In this document: piece by piece, positions 25,516 to 35,013 of the stretch
How the letters are laid out: every line of letters begins with the position of its first letter
How positions within the stretch are numbered: the stretch's first letter is position 1
Assembly (NCBI RefSeq): GCF_002556545.1
Contig: NZ_CP022685.1
Span: forward strand, 7,790,001 to 7,854,000
From: Streptomyces formicae
Lineage (GTDB): Bacteria; Actinomycetota; Actinomycetes; Streptomycetales; Streptomycetaceae
DNA: 64,000 nt
Reading direction: 5' to 3'
Translations under genes and position numbers: made by a program
The notes under the pieces: generated by a model
What the model saw: only the letters and a program-made list of their open reading frames with translations
Database searches by the model: none
What the model was told of the DNA's origin: nothing

Positions 25516-27162
25516 ATGAATCCCAAGAACGAGCGCGCAGAGCTCGCCGGCGACCAAGGTCTCGGCGTCGGCAACGTGCTGACCACGCTGCTCGAGCGGG
25601 GCACCGGCCTCGACGCGCCGAGCATCACCTTCGACACCGAGGTCGACGGGCACCCCGCCTGGCAGGCCCACACCCTCGCCCAGCTCGGCGAGCGGGTCGC
25701 GGCGCGGGCCGCGGCGCTGCACGCCCTCGGCGTCCGGCCCCGCGACGTGGTCGCCGTCTACGTGACCGCGGGTGCCGACCAGGTGCTCAGCTACCTCTCC
25801 CTGACGCGCGTCGGCGCGATCCCCGCCCTGGTCAACGGGCGGGTCCCGGCCGAGCAGGCGGGCGAGTACATCAAGCGGCTGCGCGCCGTCGGCGTCATCG
25901 CCGACACCGCGCACTGGGACTCCCTCAAGGACCGGGCCATCGAGACGCCGCTCCTCGCGGACCCGGCGGACCTCGGCAAGGGCGACCCGGCGGCCGCCCC
26001 CAAGCCCTACCGCCACCACGGCAACGAGCCCGCGGTCATCACCCACTCCTCGGGCACCACGGGCCTGCCCAAGGCCGTGACGCACTCGCACCACAGCCTC
26101 TTCGCGGCCATCCGCCACCGGCTCTCGCTGCCCAAGGGCCAGGGCATCGAACGGATGCTGGGCGCGCTGCCCTCGGCCCACGCGGCCACCGTCATCGCGG
26201 TCAACCTCGCGCTGACCAACCGTACGCAACTCGCCGTGCTCTCCCAGCAGTCCGGCGGCCCGGTGCTCGACGCCATCGAGTCCTGGCGGCCGCACGCCGT
26301 CCTCGGCTTCGCCACCACCTGGTCCGAGCTCGCGGGCGAGGACCTCGGCGCGCGCGACCTGGAATCCGTGCGCACCTGGTGGAACACCGGGGACTGCGCG
26401 CACGAGGCGCACATCCGCAAGCTGATCGCCGTCGGCATGCGGGAGTCCGTCACCGCCGAGGGCCGGGTGCGTACGCGGGGTTCGTTCTTCGTCGACGGCC
26501 TGGGCTCGTCGGAGATGGGGCACTCCCAGTTCCACATCACCCACACGCCCGAGACCTCGCGCTACGGCCGCTGCATCGGCAAGCCGCACGCCTTCTCCGA
26601 CGTGGCCGTCGTCGACGACGACGGCGAGAAGCTCGACAGCGGGCAGGTGGGGCAGCTCGCCATCAACGCGCCCACGCTGTCGCTCGGTTACTGGAACGAC
26701 TCGGTGACCACCTACCGCACGCGCAGGGACGGCTACTTCCTCACCGGCGACCTCGTCTTCCGTGACGAGGCCGGGTACTACTACCACGTCGACCGCATGG
26801 TCGACTCGGTCGAACTCGCCGACGGCAAGCGGCTCTTCACGATGCTGTGCGAGGAGCAGGTGCTCGCGGACTGCGCCGACGTCCTGGAGTGCACCGTCGT
26901 CGCCGTCAAGAAGGACGACCAGGTCGTGACCTCCGTCCTGCTCTTCCTCGACCCCAAGGCCGACCAGGAGGCCGACCGCACCGCGGAGGTGCTCGCCGCC
27001 CTGGAGCCCCACGTGGCCGCCACCGTCGACCGCGTGGTCGTCGTCAGCCCCGACAGCATCCCGCTCGGCGCGACCGGCAAGGTCCGCAAGATCCTGCTGC
27101 GCCAGCGCTTCCTGGACGGCGAACTGCTCTCCGCCAAGGGCACCGCGGGGGTGGCGGCATGA
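25516..27162 (+). CDS. AMP-dependent synthetase/ligase (long form)
   Basis: A 548-aa acyl-CoA-synthetase-like protein. P-loop THSSGTTGLPKAVTHSHHS is near residue 178, the FVDGLGSSEMGHS adenylate motif near 330, YFLTGDLV near 415, and GATGKVRK with catalytic Lys near 520. It lies between an ACP gene and a ketosynthase gene (ATGA overlap with the latter). It may load a starter acid onto the adjacent ACP. Because a nitrous-acid pair is encoded downstream in the same direction, it is also a candidate for a CreM/CmaA6-like diazotase; sequence alone does not decide. Confidence 0.8.
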   Translation: MNPKNERAELAGDQGLGVGNVLTTLLERGTGLDAPSITFDTEVDGHPAWQAHTLAQLGERVAARAAALHALGVRPRDVVAVYVTAGADQVLSYLSLTRVGAIPALVNGRVPAEQAGEYIKRLRAVGVIADTAHWDSLKDRAIETPLLADPADLGKGDPAAAPKPYRHHGNEPAVITHSSGTTGLPKAVTHSHHSLFAAIRHRLSLPKGQGIERMLGALPSAHAATVIAVNLALTNRTQLAVLSQQSGGPVLDAIESWRPHAVLGFATTWSELAGEDLGARDLESVRTWWNTGDCAHEAHIRKLIAVGMRESVTAEGRVRTRGSFFVDGLGSSEMGHSQFHITHTPETSRYGRCIGKPHAFSDVAVVDDDGEKLDSGQVGQLAINAPTLSLGYWNDSVTTYRTRRDGYFLTGDLVFRDEAGYYYHVDRMVDSVELADGKRLFTMLCEEQVLADCADVLECTVVAVKKDDQVVTSVLLFLDPKADQEADRTAEVLAALEPHVAATVDRVVVVSPDSIPLGATGKVRKILLRQRFLDGELLSAKGTAGVAA

Positions 27163-28427
27163 CGTACCCCACCGCGGGATCCGGCGCCGTCGTCACGGGA
27201 CTCGGCACGTTCACCCCGCTCGGCCGGGGCGCCGCGGCGAACTTCGACGCGCTGTGCCACGGCAAGTCGGGGCTTCGCAGGCCGCCCGAGGACCACCTCC
27301 TCGCGGGCAGCGTCGACGTCGCGGGCATCGCCCCCGAGATCGAGGCGCGCGAGGTGCTGCCGCCCAGCGAGGGCCGCCTCGTCGACCGCTACGCCCTGAT
27401 GGCGCTCGCCGCCGCCGACGACGCGCTCGCCGACGCGGGCCTGGTCGTGGGCCGCGACGTCGACCCGCACCGGGTCGCCGTGATCGTCTCCAGCGGCGCG
27501 GGCGGACTCTCGACCTACGAGGCACAGGCGCAGGCCAGGGCCGAGCGCGGCCCGACCGCGGTCAGCCCCTACCTGCTGCCCGGCATGCTGCCGAACATGG
27601 CGGCCGCCCGCATCGCCATCAAGCACGGGATACGCGGCTGGAGTTCGGCGATCGCCACCGCCTGCGCCGCCGGTGCCCACGCCGTCGCCGAGGCCGCCCG
27701 CCTCATCCGCTACGGCGAGGCCGACGTGGTGGTCTGCGGCGGCGCGGAGGCCCCGCTCAACCCGACGTCCGCCCTCGCCTTCGCGCACGCCAGGGCCCTG
27801 GCCCACGGCTGGGGCGAGGACCCGGAGGCGGCCAGCCGCCCCTTCGACCGGCGCCGCAACGGCTTCGTGCTCGCCGAGGGTTCGGGCGTGCTCGTCGTCG
27901 AGCGCGTGGAGCACGCGGACGCCAGGGGCGCCGCGGGCTACGCCGACCTGCTCGGCTGGGGCGCCACCACCGACGCCCACCGGCCCACCGCGCCGCGCCC
28001 CGACGGCGACGGAGCCGCGCACAGCATGCGCGGCGCGCTCGCCACGGCCGGGCTCGCGCCCGAGGACGTCGGCTACATCAACGCGCACGGCACGGCCACC
28101 AAGCTCGGCGACGTCGCGGAGACGAAGGCCGTCAGGGCCGTGTTCGGCGAGAACGCCCCCGCCATCAGCAGCACGAAGTCGATGACGGGACACCTCCTGG
28201 GCGGATCAGGCGCGGTGGAGGCGGCCTTCAGCGCCCTGGCGATCTCCCGGGGCGTCCTGCCGCCGACCCACAACCTCGACGAGGTGGACCCCCACTGCGA
28301 CCTCGACCACGTGCGGGGCGAGGCACGGCAGCAGCGCGTCCAGGCCGCCATCTCCAACTCGTTCGCCTTCGGCGGCCACAACGTCAGCCTGCTGCTCGGC
28401 ACGGCCAGCAGCCGCAAGAAGCGCTAG
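27159..28427 (+). CDS. Beta-ketoacyl-ACP synthase (KAS II / type II PKS KS)
   Basis: A 422-aa thiolase-fold condensing enzyme. The Cys-His-His triad is complete: ATACAAGAHAV (Cys near 168), NAHGTATKLGD (His near 308) and KSMTGHLLGGSG (His near 345). It begins in an ATGA overlap with the ligase. It should extend a carrier-bound chain with malonyl-ACP. A second full ketosynthase and a half-size one lie at 52.6-54.5 kb, so it may have its own chain or step. Confidence 0.9.
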   Translation: MTYPTAGSGAVVTGLGTFTPLGRGAAANFDALCHGKSGLRRPPEDHLLAGSVDVAGIAPEIEAREVLPPSEGRLVDRYALMALAAADDALADAGLVVGRDVDPHRVAVIVSSGAGGLSTYEAQAQARAERGPTAVSPYLLPGMLPNMAAARIAIKHGIRGWSSAIATACAAGAHAVAEAARLIRYGEADVVVCGGAEAPLNPTSALAFAHARALAHGWGEDPEAASRPFDRRRNGFVLAEGSGVLVVERVEHADARGAAGYADLLGWGATTDAHRPTAPRPDGDGAAHSMRGALATAGLAPEDVGYINAHGTATKLGDVAETKAVRAVFGENAPAISSTKSMTGHLLGGSGAVEAAFSALAISRGVLPPTHNLDEVDPHCDLDHVRGEARQQRVQAAISNSFAFGGHNVSLLLGTASSRKKR

Positions 28428-28449
28428 CGGAACCAGAGGAAAGGCAATC

Positions 28450-29514
28450 GTGAACATCGGAGCTGTAGACCACATCGAGTTCTACGTCGGGGACGCCCAG
28501 CAGTCGGCGTTCTTCCTGTGCACGGCGTTCGGGTTCCGCGTGTGCGGTCAGGCGGGCCCCGAGACCGGGCAGGCCGACCGGCGCTCGCTGCTCCTGCGCC
28601 AGGGCGGCATCGAGGTCGTGCTCACCTCCGCGCTGACCCCCGAGCACCCCGCGGCCGCCTACGTGACCCAGCACGGCGACGGCGTGGCCAACATCGCCTT
28701 CGAGGTCACCGACGCGGCCAAGGCGTTCGCCCTCGCCGTCGAGCGCGGCGCCACCGCCGTGGAGGAGCCCCGGACGCACACCAAGGACGGCACCGAGGTG
28801 GTCACCGCCTCCGTGCTCGGCTTCGGCGACGTCGCCCACCGCTTCGTGCAGCGCACCGGCGACCGGGACGAGTTCCTGCCCGGCGTGATGGACATCTTCG
28901 CCGACGACCCCGACGAGGGCCCGCACCTCCTGAACACCGTGGACCACGCGGCGATCTGCCTGCCCGCGGGCCAGCTGCGCCCCACGGTCGCCTTCTACGA
29001 GAAGGTCTTCGGGTTCACGCAGATCTTCGAGGAGTTCATCGAGGTCGGCGAGCAGGCCATGGACTCCAAGGTGGTGCAGAGCCCCTCCGGCAAGGTGACG
29101 TTCACCCTCATCGAGCCGGTGACGGACCGCAAGCCGGGCCAGATCGACGGCTTCCTCGCGCGGCACGGCGGCGCGGGCGTGCAGCACCTGGCGCTCCTCG
29201 CGGACGACATCGTCGCCGCGGTGCCCGCCCTGGAGTCGCGCGGCGTGCGATTCCTGGAGACCCCCGACGCGTACTACGAGGAGCTGGAGGAGCGCCTCGG
29301 CCGCCCGGACCTGAAGATCGAGGACCTGCGACGCACCAACGTGCTGGTCGACCAGGACCACTGGGGCCAGGTCTTCCAGATCTTCACCCAGTCCCTGCAC
29401 GTCAGGAAGACCTTCTTCTGGGAGGTCATCGACCGCCACGGCGCCAGGACGTTCGGCAGCGGCAACATCAAGGCCCTCTACGAGGCCGTGGCGCGCGAGA
29501 AGGCGACCGCCTGA
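28450..29514 (+). CDS. hmaS: 4-Hydroxymandelate synthase
   Basis: A 354-aa non-heme iron dioxygenase of the HPPD/HmaS family, converting 4-hydroxyphenylpyruvate. Iron ligands are seen as VDHAAI (His ~165), GVQHLAL (His ~243) and FFWEVID (Glu ~322). I call it hydroxymandelate synthase rather than HPPD because the strand read as FTLIEP near residue 217 has the HmaS form, where HPPDs have FPINEP, and because Hmo and HpgT genes are in the cluster. The GTG at 28450 follows AGGAAAGG. Confidence 0.83.
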   Translation: MNIGAVDHIEFYVGDAQQSAFFLCTAFGFRVCGQAGPETGQADRRSLLLRQGGIEVVLTSALTPEHPAAAYVTQHGDGVANIAFEVTDAAKAFALAVERGATAVEEPRTHTKDGTEVVTASVLGFGDVAHRFVQRTGDRDEFLPGVMDIFADDPDEGPHLLNTVDHAAICLPAGQLRPTVAFYEKVFGFTQIFEEFIEVGEQAMDSKVVQSPSGKVTFTLIEPVTDRKPGQIDGFLARHGGAGVQHLALLADDIVAAVPALESRGVRFLETPDAYYEELEERLGRPDLKIEDLRRTNVLVDQDHWGQVFQIFTQSLHVRKTFFWEVIDRHGARTFGSGNIKALYEAVAREKATA

Positions 29515-29568
29515 CACCCGCCTGACCCGCACTTTCCGCATCGCAGCACTCGCACCGAAGGAAGACCC

Positions 29569-30486
29569 GTGACCGTTCACGATGCCACGCTGTTCGAACT
29601 GACGGAGGACGAGCGCGAACTCCTCCCCACCGACGAGGACGTCCTCTTCTACGCCCAGCACGGCTGGTACCTGTCCAAGAAGCTCTTCACGGACGAGGAG
29701 ATCGACCTCCTGGAGTCGGCGAGCGAGAACTTCTACGCGGGGCACCGCGACCGCACCCTGCCGGTCCGCCCGCCCAAGCTCGCCTACTGGGAGCCCGAGC
29801 ACGGCCCGGTCCAGCGCCACAACGACTACATCCACTACGAGGACGACACGATCGGCCGCATCCTGCGCAAGCCGCTGCTCGGCGCGGTGGCCGCCAGGAT
29901 CGCCGAGGCCGAGCGGATACGGGTGTTCCAGTCCACCCTGATCTTCAAGCCGCCGGTCGCCGAGGAGCAGTCGAACATCGTGCCCTGGCACTTCGACCGC
30001 CACTACTGGGCCACCTCCACCTCCGAGCGGATGCTGACCGCGTTCATCCCCTTCCACGACTGCGGCGAGGAGATGGGCACGATCACCATGGTGGACGGCA
30101 GCCACCTGTGGAAGGAGATCGCGGAGAAGGACACCACGTCGCTGCACTTCGCCGAGCGCGACCGCAGCGAACTCGACGAGATGCTGGAGGAGAACGCCAG
30201 TTACAACGGCGTCGAGGTCGTCAAGATCCCCGTCCACATCCCCAAGGGCCACGTCAACTTCCACCACTGCCGCACCTACCACGGCAGCGGTGCGAACGTC
30301 AGTGACCGCCCGCGCCGCGCCATCTCCTTCCACCTCCAGGACGGCGAGAACCGCTACCGCGAGTTCCGCCGCTCGGACGGCACCCGGGTCGCCTACAACC
30401 ACGACGTTCTGGTGCGCAAGACCGCCGCGGGCACGCCCGACTACAGCGACCCCGAGTACCTGCCCCTGCTGTGGAGCAGCCGCTGA
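29569..30486 (+). CDS. Phytanoyl-CoA dioxygenase (PhyH) family Fe(II)/2-oxoglutarate oxygenase
   Basis: A 305-aa oxygenase. The metal motif WHFDRHYW (HxD, near residue 140) and a distal His/Arg in HHCRTYHGSGAN near 230 fit the PhyH fold. It should hydroxylate or further oxidise a small or carrier-bound substrate. The stop overlaps the prephenate dehydrogenase start (TGATG). Beta-hydroxylation of an amino acid or a late oxidation are reasonable guesses; no substrate is visible. Confidence 0.83.
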   Translation: MTVHDATLFELTEDERELLPTDEDVLFYAQHGWYLSKKLFTDEEIDLLESASENFYAGHRDRTLPVRPPKLAYWEPEHGPVQRHNDYIHYEDDTIGRILRKPLLGAVAARIAEAERIRVFQSTLIFKPPVAEEQSNIVPWHFDRHYWATSTSERMLTAFIPFHDCGEEMGTITMVDGSHLWKEIAEKDTTSLHFAERDRSELDEMLEENASYNGVEVVKIPVHIPKGHVNFHHCRTYHGSGANVSDRPRRAISFHLQDGENRYREFRRSDGTRVAYNHDVLVRKTAAGTPDYSDPEYLPLLWSSR

Positions 30487-31394
30487 TGCGCAGTGCCGCG
30501 GTGGTCGGGACCGGCCTGATCGGTACCTCCATCGCCCTGGCCCTGCGGGGCCGGGGCGTGCCCGTCCACCTCATCGACCGCGACCCCGAGGTGGCGCGGA
30601 CCGCGGCCGACCTCGGGGCCGGTGTGGCCGGATTCCCGCGCACGCCGGTGGACGTCGCCGTCATCGCCGTACCCCCGCAGCACGTGGCGGCGACGCTGCA
30701 CGAATACCAACTGCGGGAACTGGCCGAGGACTTCACCGATGTGGCCAGTGTCAAGGTGCGGCCGCAGGAGGAGGCGGCCGAGCTCGGCTGCGACCTGACC
30801 CGCTATCTGGGCGGCCATCCCATGGCGGGCCGGGAGCAGTCGGGGCCGCTCGCGGCGCGGGGCGACCTGTTCCGCGGCAGGCCCTGGGTGCTCACCCCGG
30901 CGGCGGAGACCGGCGCGGCGACCGTGCGGCGGGTGCGGGAACTCGCCGCGCTCTGCGGGGCGAAGCCGCTGGTGATGGCGCACGCCGCGCACGACAGGGC
31001 GGTGGCCCTCACCTCGCACGCCCCGCACGTGGTGGCGAGCCTGGTGGCGGCCCGGCTCCTGGAGGGGGAGGACGCCCAACTCCAGCTCGCCGGGCAGGGG
31101 TTGCGCGACGTCACGCGGATCGCCGGGGGCGACGCGGAGCTGTGGACCGACATCCTCGGCTCGAACGCCACGGCGGTGGCCGAGGTCCTCGCCGAGGTCG
31201 CCGCCGAGCTCGGCACGCTCGTGGACGCGCTGCGGGACATGGGCGCGGCCTCGCCCGCCGTGCCGCCCGAGCGGTACGGCAGCAGCAGGGCGCACCTCAC
31301 ATCGGCCCTGGTGCGCGGGGTGCGGGGGCGCGGCAGGATCCCCGGGCTCGCACCCGGCGGACTGCGCCTGACCGGTGTGGCGGCCGGTACCTGA
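30486..31394 (+). CDS. Prephenate dehydrogenase
   Basis: A 302-aa NAD(P)-dependent enzyme giving 4-hydroxyphenylpyruvate from prephenate. Rossmann motif VVGTGLIGTSIA is at residues 4-15, the catalytic His is in GGHPMAGREQSG near residue 118, and TSHAPHVVA near 175 completes the site. As in glycopeptide clusters, it should feed HmaS with precursor. The start overlaps the PhyH stop. Confidence 0.88.
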   Translation: MRSAAVVGTGLIGTSIALALRGRGVPVHLIDRDPEVARTAADLGAGVAGFPRTPVDVAVIAVPPQHVAATLHEYQLRELAEDFTDVASVKVRPQEEAAELGCDLTRYLGGHPMAGREQSGPLAARGDLFRGRPWVLTPAAETGAATVRRVRELAALCGAKPLVMAHAAHDRAVALTSHAPHVVASLVAARLLEGEDAQLQLAGQGLRDVTRIAGGDAELWTDILGSNATAVAEVLAEVAAELGTLVDALRDMGAASPAVPPERYGSSRAHLTSALVRGVRGRGRIPGLAPGGLRLTGVAAGT

Positions 31395-31463
31395 GCCCGG
31401 TGCGGCGCCACCCCGGGCCGTACGCGACGGACAACGACTTCCGATTCAGTGGAGAGACTGACT

Positions 31464-33455
31464 ATGACCAGCCGACGGCTCGACGTCTGCCTCATCGGTG
31501 CCGGGCCCCGCGGGCTCTCGGTCCTTGAACGGCTGTGTGCGAACGCCGCGTCGGCACCGGCACCCGCGGCGATCACCGTGCACGTGGTCGACCCGTTCCC
31601 GCCGGGGGCCGGCCAGGTGTGGCGTAGCGACCAGTCCGAACACCTCCTGATGAACACGGTGGCCTCCCAGGTCACGATGTTCACCGACGAGAGCGTGGAG
31701 GTCCGCGGTGAGCTCGCGCCGGGGCCGAGCCTGTACGAATGGGCGCGCTTCCTGGTCCTGATGGGGCCGATGGACGACCGGCACTACGACGAGCGCGTGC
31801 TCGCCGAGGCCCGCGCGCTGGGCCCCGACTCCTACCCCTCGCGCGCCTTCTACGGCTGCTACCTGGAGTGGGTCTTCCAGCGGGTCGTGAAGACGGCACC
31901 GAACCGGCTGACCACCGTCGTCCACAAGGCCCGTGCGGTGGCCCTGGACGACGAGCCCGGCACGGCCGGAGCAGCCGACGGCGGCGCCTCCCAGAGCGTC
32001 CTGCTCGACGACGGCACGCTGATCGAGGGGCTCGACGCCGTCGTCCTCGCCCAGGGGCACCTGCCGGTGCGCCGCTCGCCGCGCCAGCGCGAACTCGGCG
32101 GCTTCGCGCACGCGCACGGCCTCGGCTATGTGGTGCCCGCCAACCCCGCCGACGTGGACCTCTCGCCCGTACAGCCGGGCGAGACGGTCGCGCTGCTCGG
32201 GCTCGGCCTGAACTTCTTCGACTACATGGCGCTCCTGACGCTCGGCAGGGGCGGCAGGTTCGAGCGGCGCGGCGAAGGGGGCAGGGGCGGCCTCGTCTAC
32301 CGGGCGTCGGGCCGCGAGCCGCGCCTGGTCGCCGGGTCCCGGCGGGGCCTTCCCTTCCACTCGCGCGGCGAGAACCAGAAGGGCGCGCACGGCCGTCACG
32401 AGCCCGCCGTGCTGACCCCCGAGGTGATCAAGGACCTGTGCGAGCGGTCCCTGCGCCAGGGCGGCATCGACTTCCGCGGCACCCTGTGGCCGCTGGTCTC
32501 CAAGGAGGTCGAGACGGTCTACTACACCGCGCTGCTCACCGGCGCGGGCCGCCCCGTCCACGCCGAGCTGCTGCGCGCCCGCTATCTGGCGGCCGCGCCG
32601 GGCGGCGCGCGGGAGCAGGAGATCCTCGACGAGTACGGCATCGCGGCGGCGGACCGCTGGGACTGGGACCGGGTCGCCCGCCCTTACGCGGGACGGGAGT
32701 TCGCCGCTCCGGACGAGTTCACCGACTGGCTCCTCGGCCATCTGCACGACGACCTCAGGGCGGCGCGCGCGGGCAACGTGGCGGGGCCGGTCAAGTCGGC
32801 GCTCGACGTCCTGCGCGATCTGCGCAACGAACTCCGGATGGTCATCGACCACGGCGGCCTGACGGGCGGTTCGCACCGCGCGGACCTGGACGCCTGGTAC
32901 ACGCCGCTGAACGCCTTCCTCTCCATCGGCCCGCCCGCCCGGCGCATCGAGGAGGCCATCGCGCTGATCGAGGCCGGTGTGCTGCGGGTGCTCGGCCCCG
33001 ACGTGCGGGCGGCGACGGACGAGTCCGCGCGGGCATTCACCATCGAGTCCGCAGCGGTGCCGGGATCGCTGACCTGGGCGACCACCCTGATCGAGGCCCG
33101 CCTGCCGGAGATCGACCTGCGCGTCACCGCCGACCCGCTGCTGCTGCGGCTCCTCCAGGACCGGCAGTGCCGCTCGTACGAGGTGAGCGACCCCGACGGC
33201 TCCGTGTACGAGACGGGTGGACTCGCCGTCACCGGCGCGCCGTTCCACCTGATCGACGCGTCGGGCAGGCCGCATCCGCGGCGCTTCGCCTTCGGCGTGC
33301 CCACCGAGTCCGTGCACTGGGCGACCGCGGCGGGCATCAGGCCCGGCGTGAACTCCGTGACGCTGCAGGACTCCGACGCCATCTCCCTCGCCGTACTCGG
33401 CCTGGGCGTGGGCGTCCGCCAGGACAGCGAGATGATCGGAGAGCTGACAAGGTGA
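31464..33455 (+). CDS. creE: CreE-like FAD-dependent aspartate N-oxygenase (nitrosuccinate formation)
   Basis: A 663-aa FAD/NAD(P)-binding protein. FAD motif LIGAGPRGLSVLERL is at the N-terminus, a second nucleotide motif LLGLGLNFFDYMALL near residue 240, and FAFGVPTESVHW near the C-terminus. CreE of cremeomycin biosynthesis is this kind of flavoprotein and oxidises L-aspartate to nitrosuccinate. The call rests mainly on the coupled CreD-like lyase immediately downstream (GTGA overlap). GGAGAG precedes the chosen ATG at 31464. Another N-hydroxylation role is possible. Confidence 0.82.
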   Translation: MTSRRLDVCLIGAGPRGLSVLERLCANAASAPAPAAITVHVVDPFPPGAGQVWRSDQSEHLLMNTVASQVTMFTDESVEVRGELAPGPSLYEWARFLVLMGPMDDRHYDERVLAEARALGPDSYPSRAFYGCYLEWVFQRVVKTAPNRLTTVVHKARAVALDDEPGTAGAADGGASQSVLLDDGTLIEGLDAVVLAQGHLPVRRSPRQRELGGFAHAHGLGYVVPANPADVDLSPVQPGETVALLGLGLNFFDYMALLTLGRGGRFERRGEGGRGGLVYRASGREPRLVAGSRRGLPFHSRGENQKGAHGRHEPAVLTPEVIKDLCERSLRQGGIDFRGTLWPLVSKEVETVYYTALLTGAGRPVHAELLRARYLAAAPGGAREQEILDEYGIAAADRWDWDRVARPYAGREFAAPDEFTDWLLGHLHDDLRAARAGNVAGPVKSALDVLRDLRNELRMVIDHGGLTGGSHRADLDAWYTPLNAFLSIGPPARRIEEAIALIEAGVLRVLGPDVRAATDESARAFTIESAAVPGSLTWATTLIEARLPEIDLRVTADPLLLRLLQDRQCRSYEVSDPDGSVYETGGLAVTGAPFHLIDASGRPHPRRFAFGVPTESVHWATAAGIRPGVNSVTLQDSDAISLAVLGLGVGVRQDSEMIGELTR

Positions 33456-34882
33456 CCGGCACCCTTCCCTCCCTCGACGCCGGGCTGCTCAGCCCCGTCC
33501 GCGCGGGCACGCCCGCCGAGGCCGCGACGTCCGACGGCGCCTGGCTGCAGGCCATGCTCGACGCCGAGGCGGCCCTCGTCCGGGCCCAGGCCGCACTCGG
33601 CAACGTCCCCGCTGGGGCCGCCGCGACCATCACCGAGCTGGCCCGCGCCGACCTCCTCGACCTGCGCGAACTCGCCCTGCTCAGCAGGGGCGCGGCCAAC
33701 CCGGTGGTCTCCCTGGTGCAGGCGTTCACCCGGCTCGTGGCCGACAAGGACCCGGCGGCCGCCGACTACGTGCACCGCGGCTCCACCAGCCAGGACATCT
33801 TCGACACCGCGCTGATGCTGGTCGCCGGGCGCGCCCTCGCCCTCCTGGCGGCGGACCTGGAGCACATCGCGGGCTCGCTGCGGGTCCTTGCCGAGGAGCA
33901 CACAGATGCGCTGATGGCGGGTCGTACGCTCGCGCTGCACGCGGTGCCGACGACGTTCGGTCTCAAGGCGGCGGGCTGGCTGACCGCGGTGACCGAGGCG
34001 GCGGACCGGTTGCGGGTGCTGCGGGAGGGCGGCCTCGTCGTCCAACTAGGCGGTGCGGCAGGCACGTTGGCGGGATACGTCGAGTACGAGAAGCTGCACG
34101 GCGGCGGGGCGTCGACGGGCGGCTACGCGCGGCGGTTGACCGAACGGTTCGCGGCGGAGACGGGCCTGAGCGCGCCGACGCTGCCGTGGCACAGCAACCG
34201 GCTGCCGATCGCGGCCCTCGCCGCCGAACTCGCCCTGGTGACCGGGGTGCTCGGGAAGATCGCGGTGGACGTGCAGTCCCTGGCCCGTACGGAGGTCGCC
34301 GAGGTGGCCGAGCCCGCCGCGGTGGGCCGGGGCGTCTCGTCGGCGATGCCGCAGAAGCGGAACCCCGCGCTGGCCACGCTGATCCGCTCGGCAGCCCTCC
34401 AAGTGCCGGCCTACGCCAGTGTGCTGACGCAGACGATGCTGTCGGAGGACGAGCGCTCGGCCGGTGCCTGGCACGCCGAGTGGCAGCCGTTGCGCGAGTG
34501 CCTGCGCCTGGCGGGAGGCGCCGCGCACACCGCGCGCGAGCTGGTGGCGGGCCTGGAGGTGCGGCCCGCGCGGATGCGGGAGAACCTGGGCCTCACCGGC
34601 GGCCTGATCGTCTCGGAACGCCTCGCGGCGGTCCTCGCGCCCGCCCTCGGCAAGGCGGCGGCGAAGGAGGTCATGAGCCGGGCGGCCCACGAGTCCGCGA
34701 CCTCGGGCCGCCCGCTGGCAACGGTACTGGCGGACGAGCCACAGCTAGCCGACCGCTTCACTCCCGAAGCTCTCGCGGAACTCCTGGACCCGGCCGGATA
34801 CACGGGCGCGGCGGCGGAGTTGACGGCCGGAGCGCTGCGGAGGCATCCGGCGGGGGTCGTGCGCTCGGAGGGGGAGGCATGA
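33452..34882 (+). CDS. creD: CreD-like nitrosuccinate lyase (aspartase/fumarase superfamily)
   Basis: A 476-aa lyase. The superfamily signature SSAMPQKRNPA is near residue 295, with HRGSTSQDIFD near 110. CreD releases nitrous acid from nitrosuccinate. General annotation would call this adenylosuccinate lyase or 3-carboxy-cis,cis-muconate cycloisomerase; translational coupling to a CreE-like flavoprotein makes the nitrous-acid role far more likely. The stop overlaps the start of a micro-ORF in a tandem repeat. Confidence 0.82.
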   Translation: MTGTLPSLDAGLLSPVRAGTPAEAATSDGAWLQAMLDAEAALVRAQAALGNVPAGAAATITELARADLLDLRELALLSRGAANPVVSLVQAFTRLVADKDPAAADYVHRGSTSQDIFDTALMLVAGRALALLAADLEHIAGSLRVLAEEHTDALMAGRTLALHAVPTTFGLKAAGWLTAVTEAADRLRVLREGGLVVQLGGAAGTLAGYVEYEKLHGGGASTGGYARRLTERFAAETGLSAPTLPWHSNRLPIAALAAELALVTGVLGKIAVDVQSLARTEVAEVAEPAAVGRGVSSAMPQKRNPALATLIRSAALQVPAYASVLTQTMLSEDERSAGAWHAEWQPLRECLRLAGGAAHTARELVAGLEVRPARMRENLGLTGGLIVSERLAAVLAPALGKAAAKEVMSRAAHESATSGRPLATVLADEPQLADRFTPEALAELLDPAGYTGAAAELTAGALRRHPAGVVRSEGEA

Positions 34883-35013
34883 GGGGCGTGGAGCTGGTCG
34901 GGTCCGGGGCGCTGTGGGGGTTTTCGGGGGCGGTCGGGGGTGCGTGCGCGGGTGGCGAGTTGAGGTATGGCGTCGTGCGGCAGCGTCTGGTGCGGGCGGA
35001 GGGGGAGGGATGA
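34879..35013 (+). CDS. Micro-ORF 1 (44 aa) in tandem repeat
   Basis: Starts in an ATGA overlap with the creD-like stop and ends in an ATGA overlap with micro-ORF 2. The peptide is Gly/Val-rich with a central ALWGFSGAVGG and one Cys. It may be translated by coupling, but composition is extreme and it may simply be repeat filler. Confidence 0.35.
   Translation: MRGVELVGSGALWGFSGAVGGACAGGELRYGVVRQRLVRAEGEG

Noticed and set aside
28450..29514. 4-Hydroxyphenylpyruvate dioxygenase of tyrosine catabolism
   Set aside because: The FTLIEP strand and the nearby Hmo/HpgT genes point to hydroxymandelate synthase; no homogentisate pathway genes are near.
18383..31394. Glycopeptide antibiotic cluster because of the Hpg genes
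   Set aside because: No heptamodular NRPS, cross-linking P450s or X domain; the NRPS is bimodular with a Ser domain.
33452..34882. Annotation as purine adenylosuccinate lyase (purB) or muconate cycloisomerase
   Set aside because: The fold signature fits, but coupling to a CreE-like flavoprotein and location in a cluster make nitrosuccinate lyase the better call.
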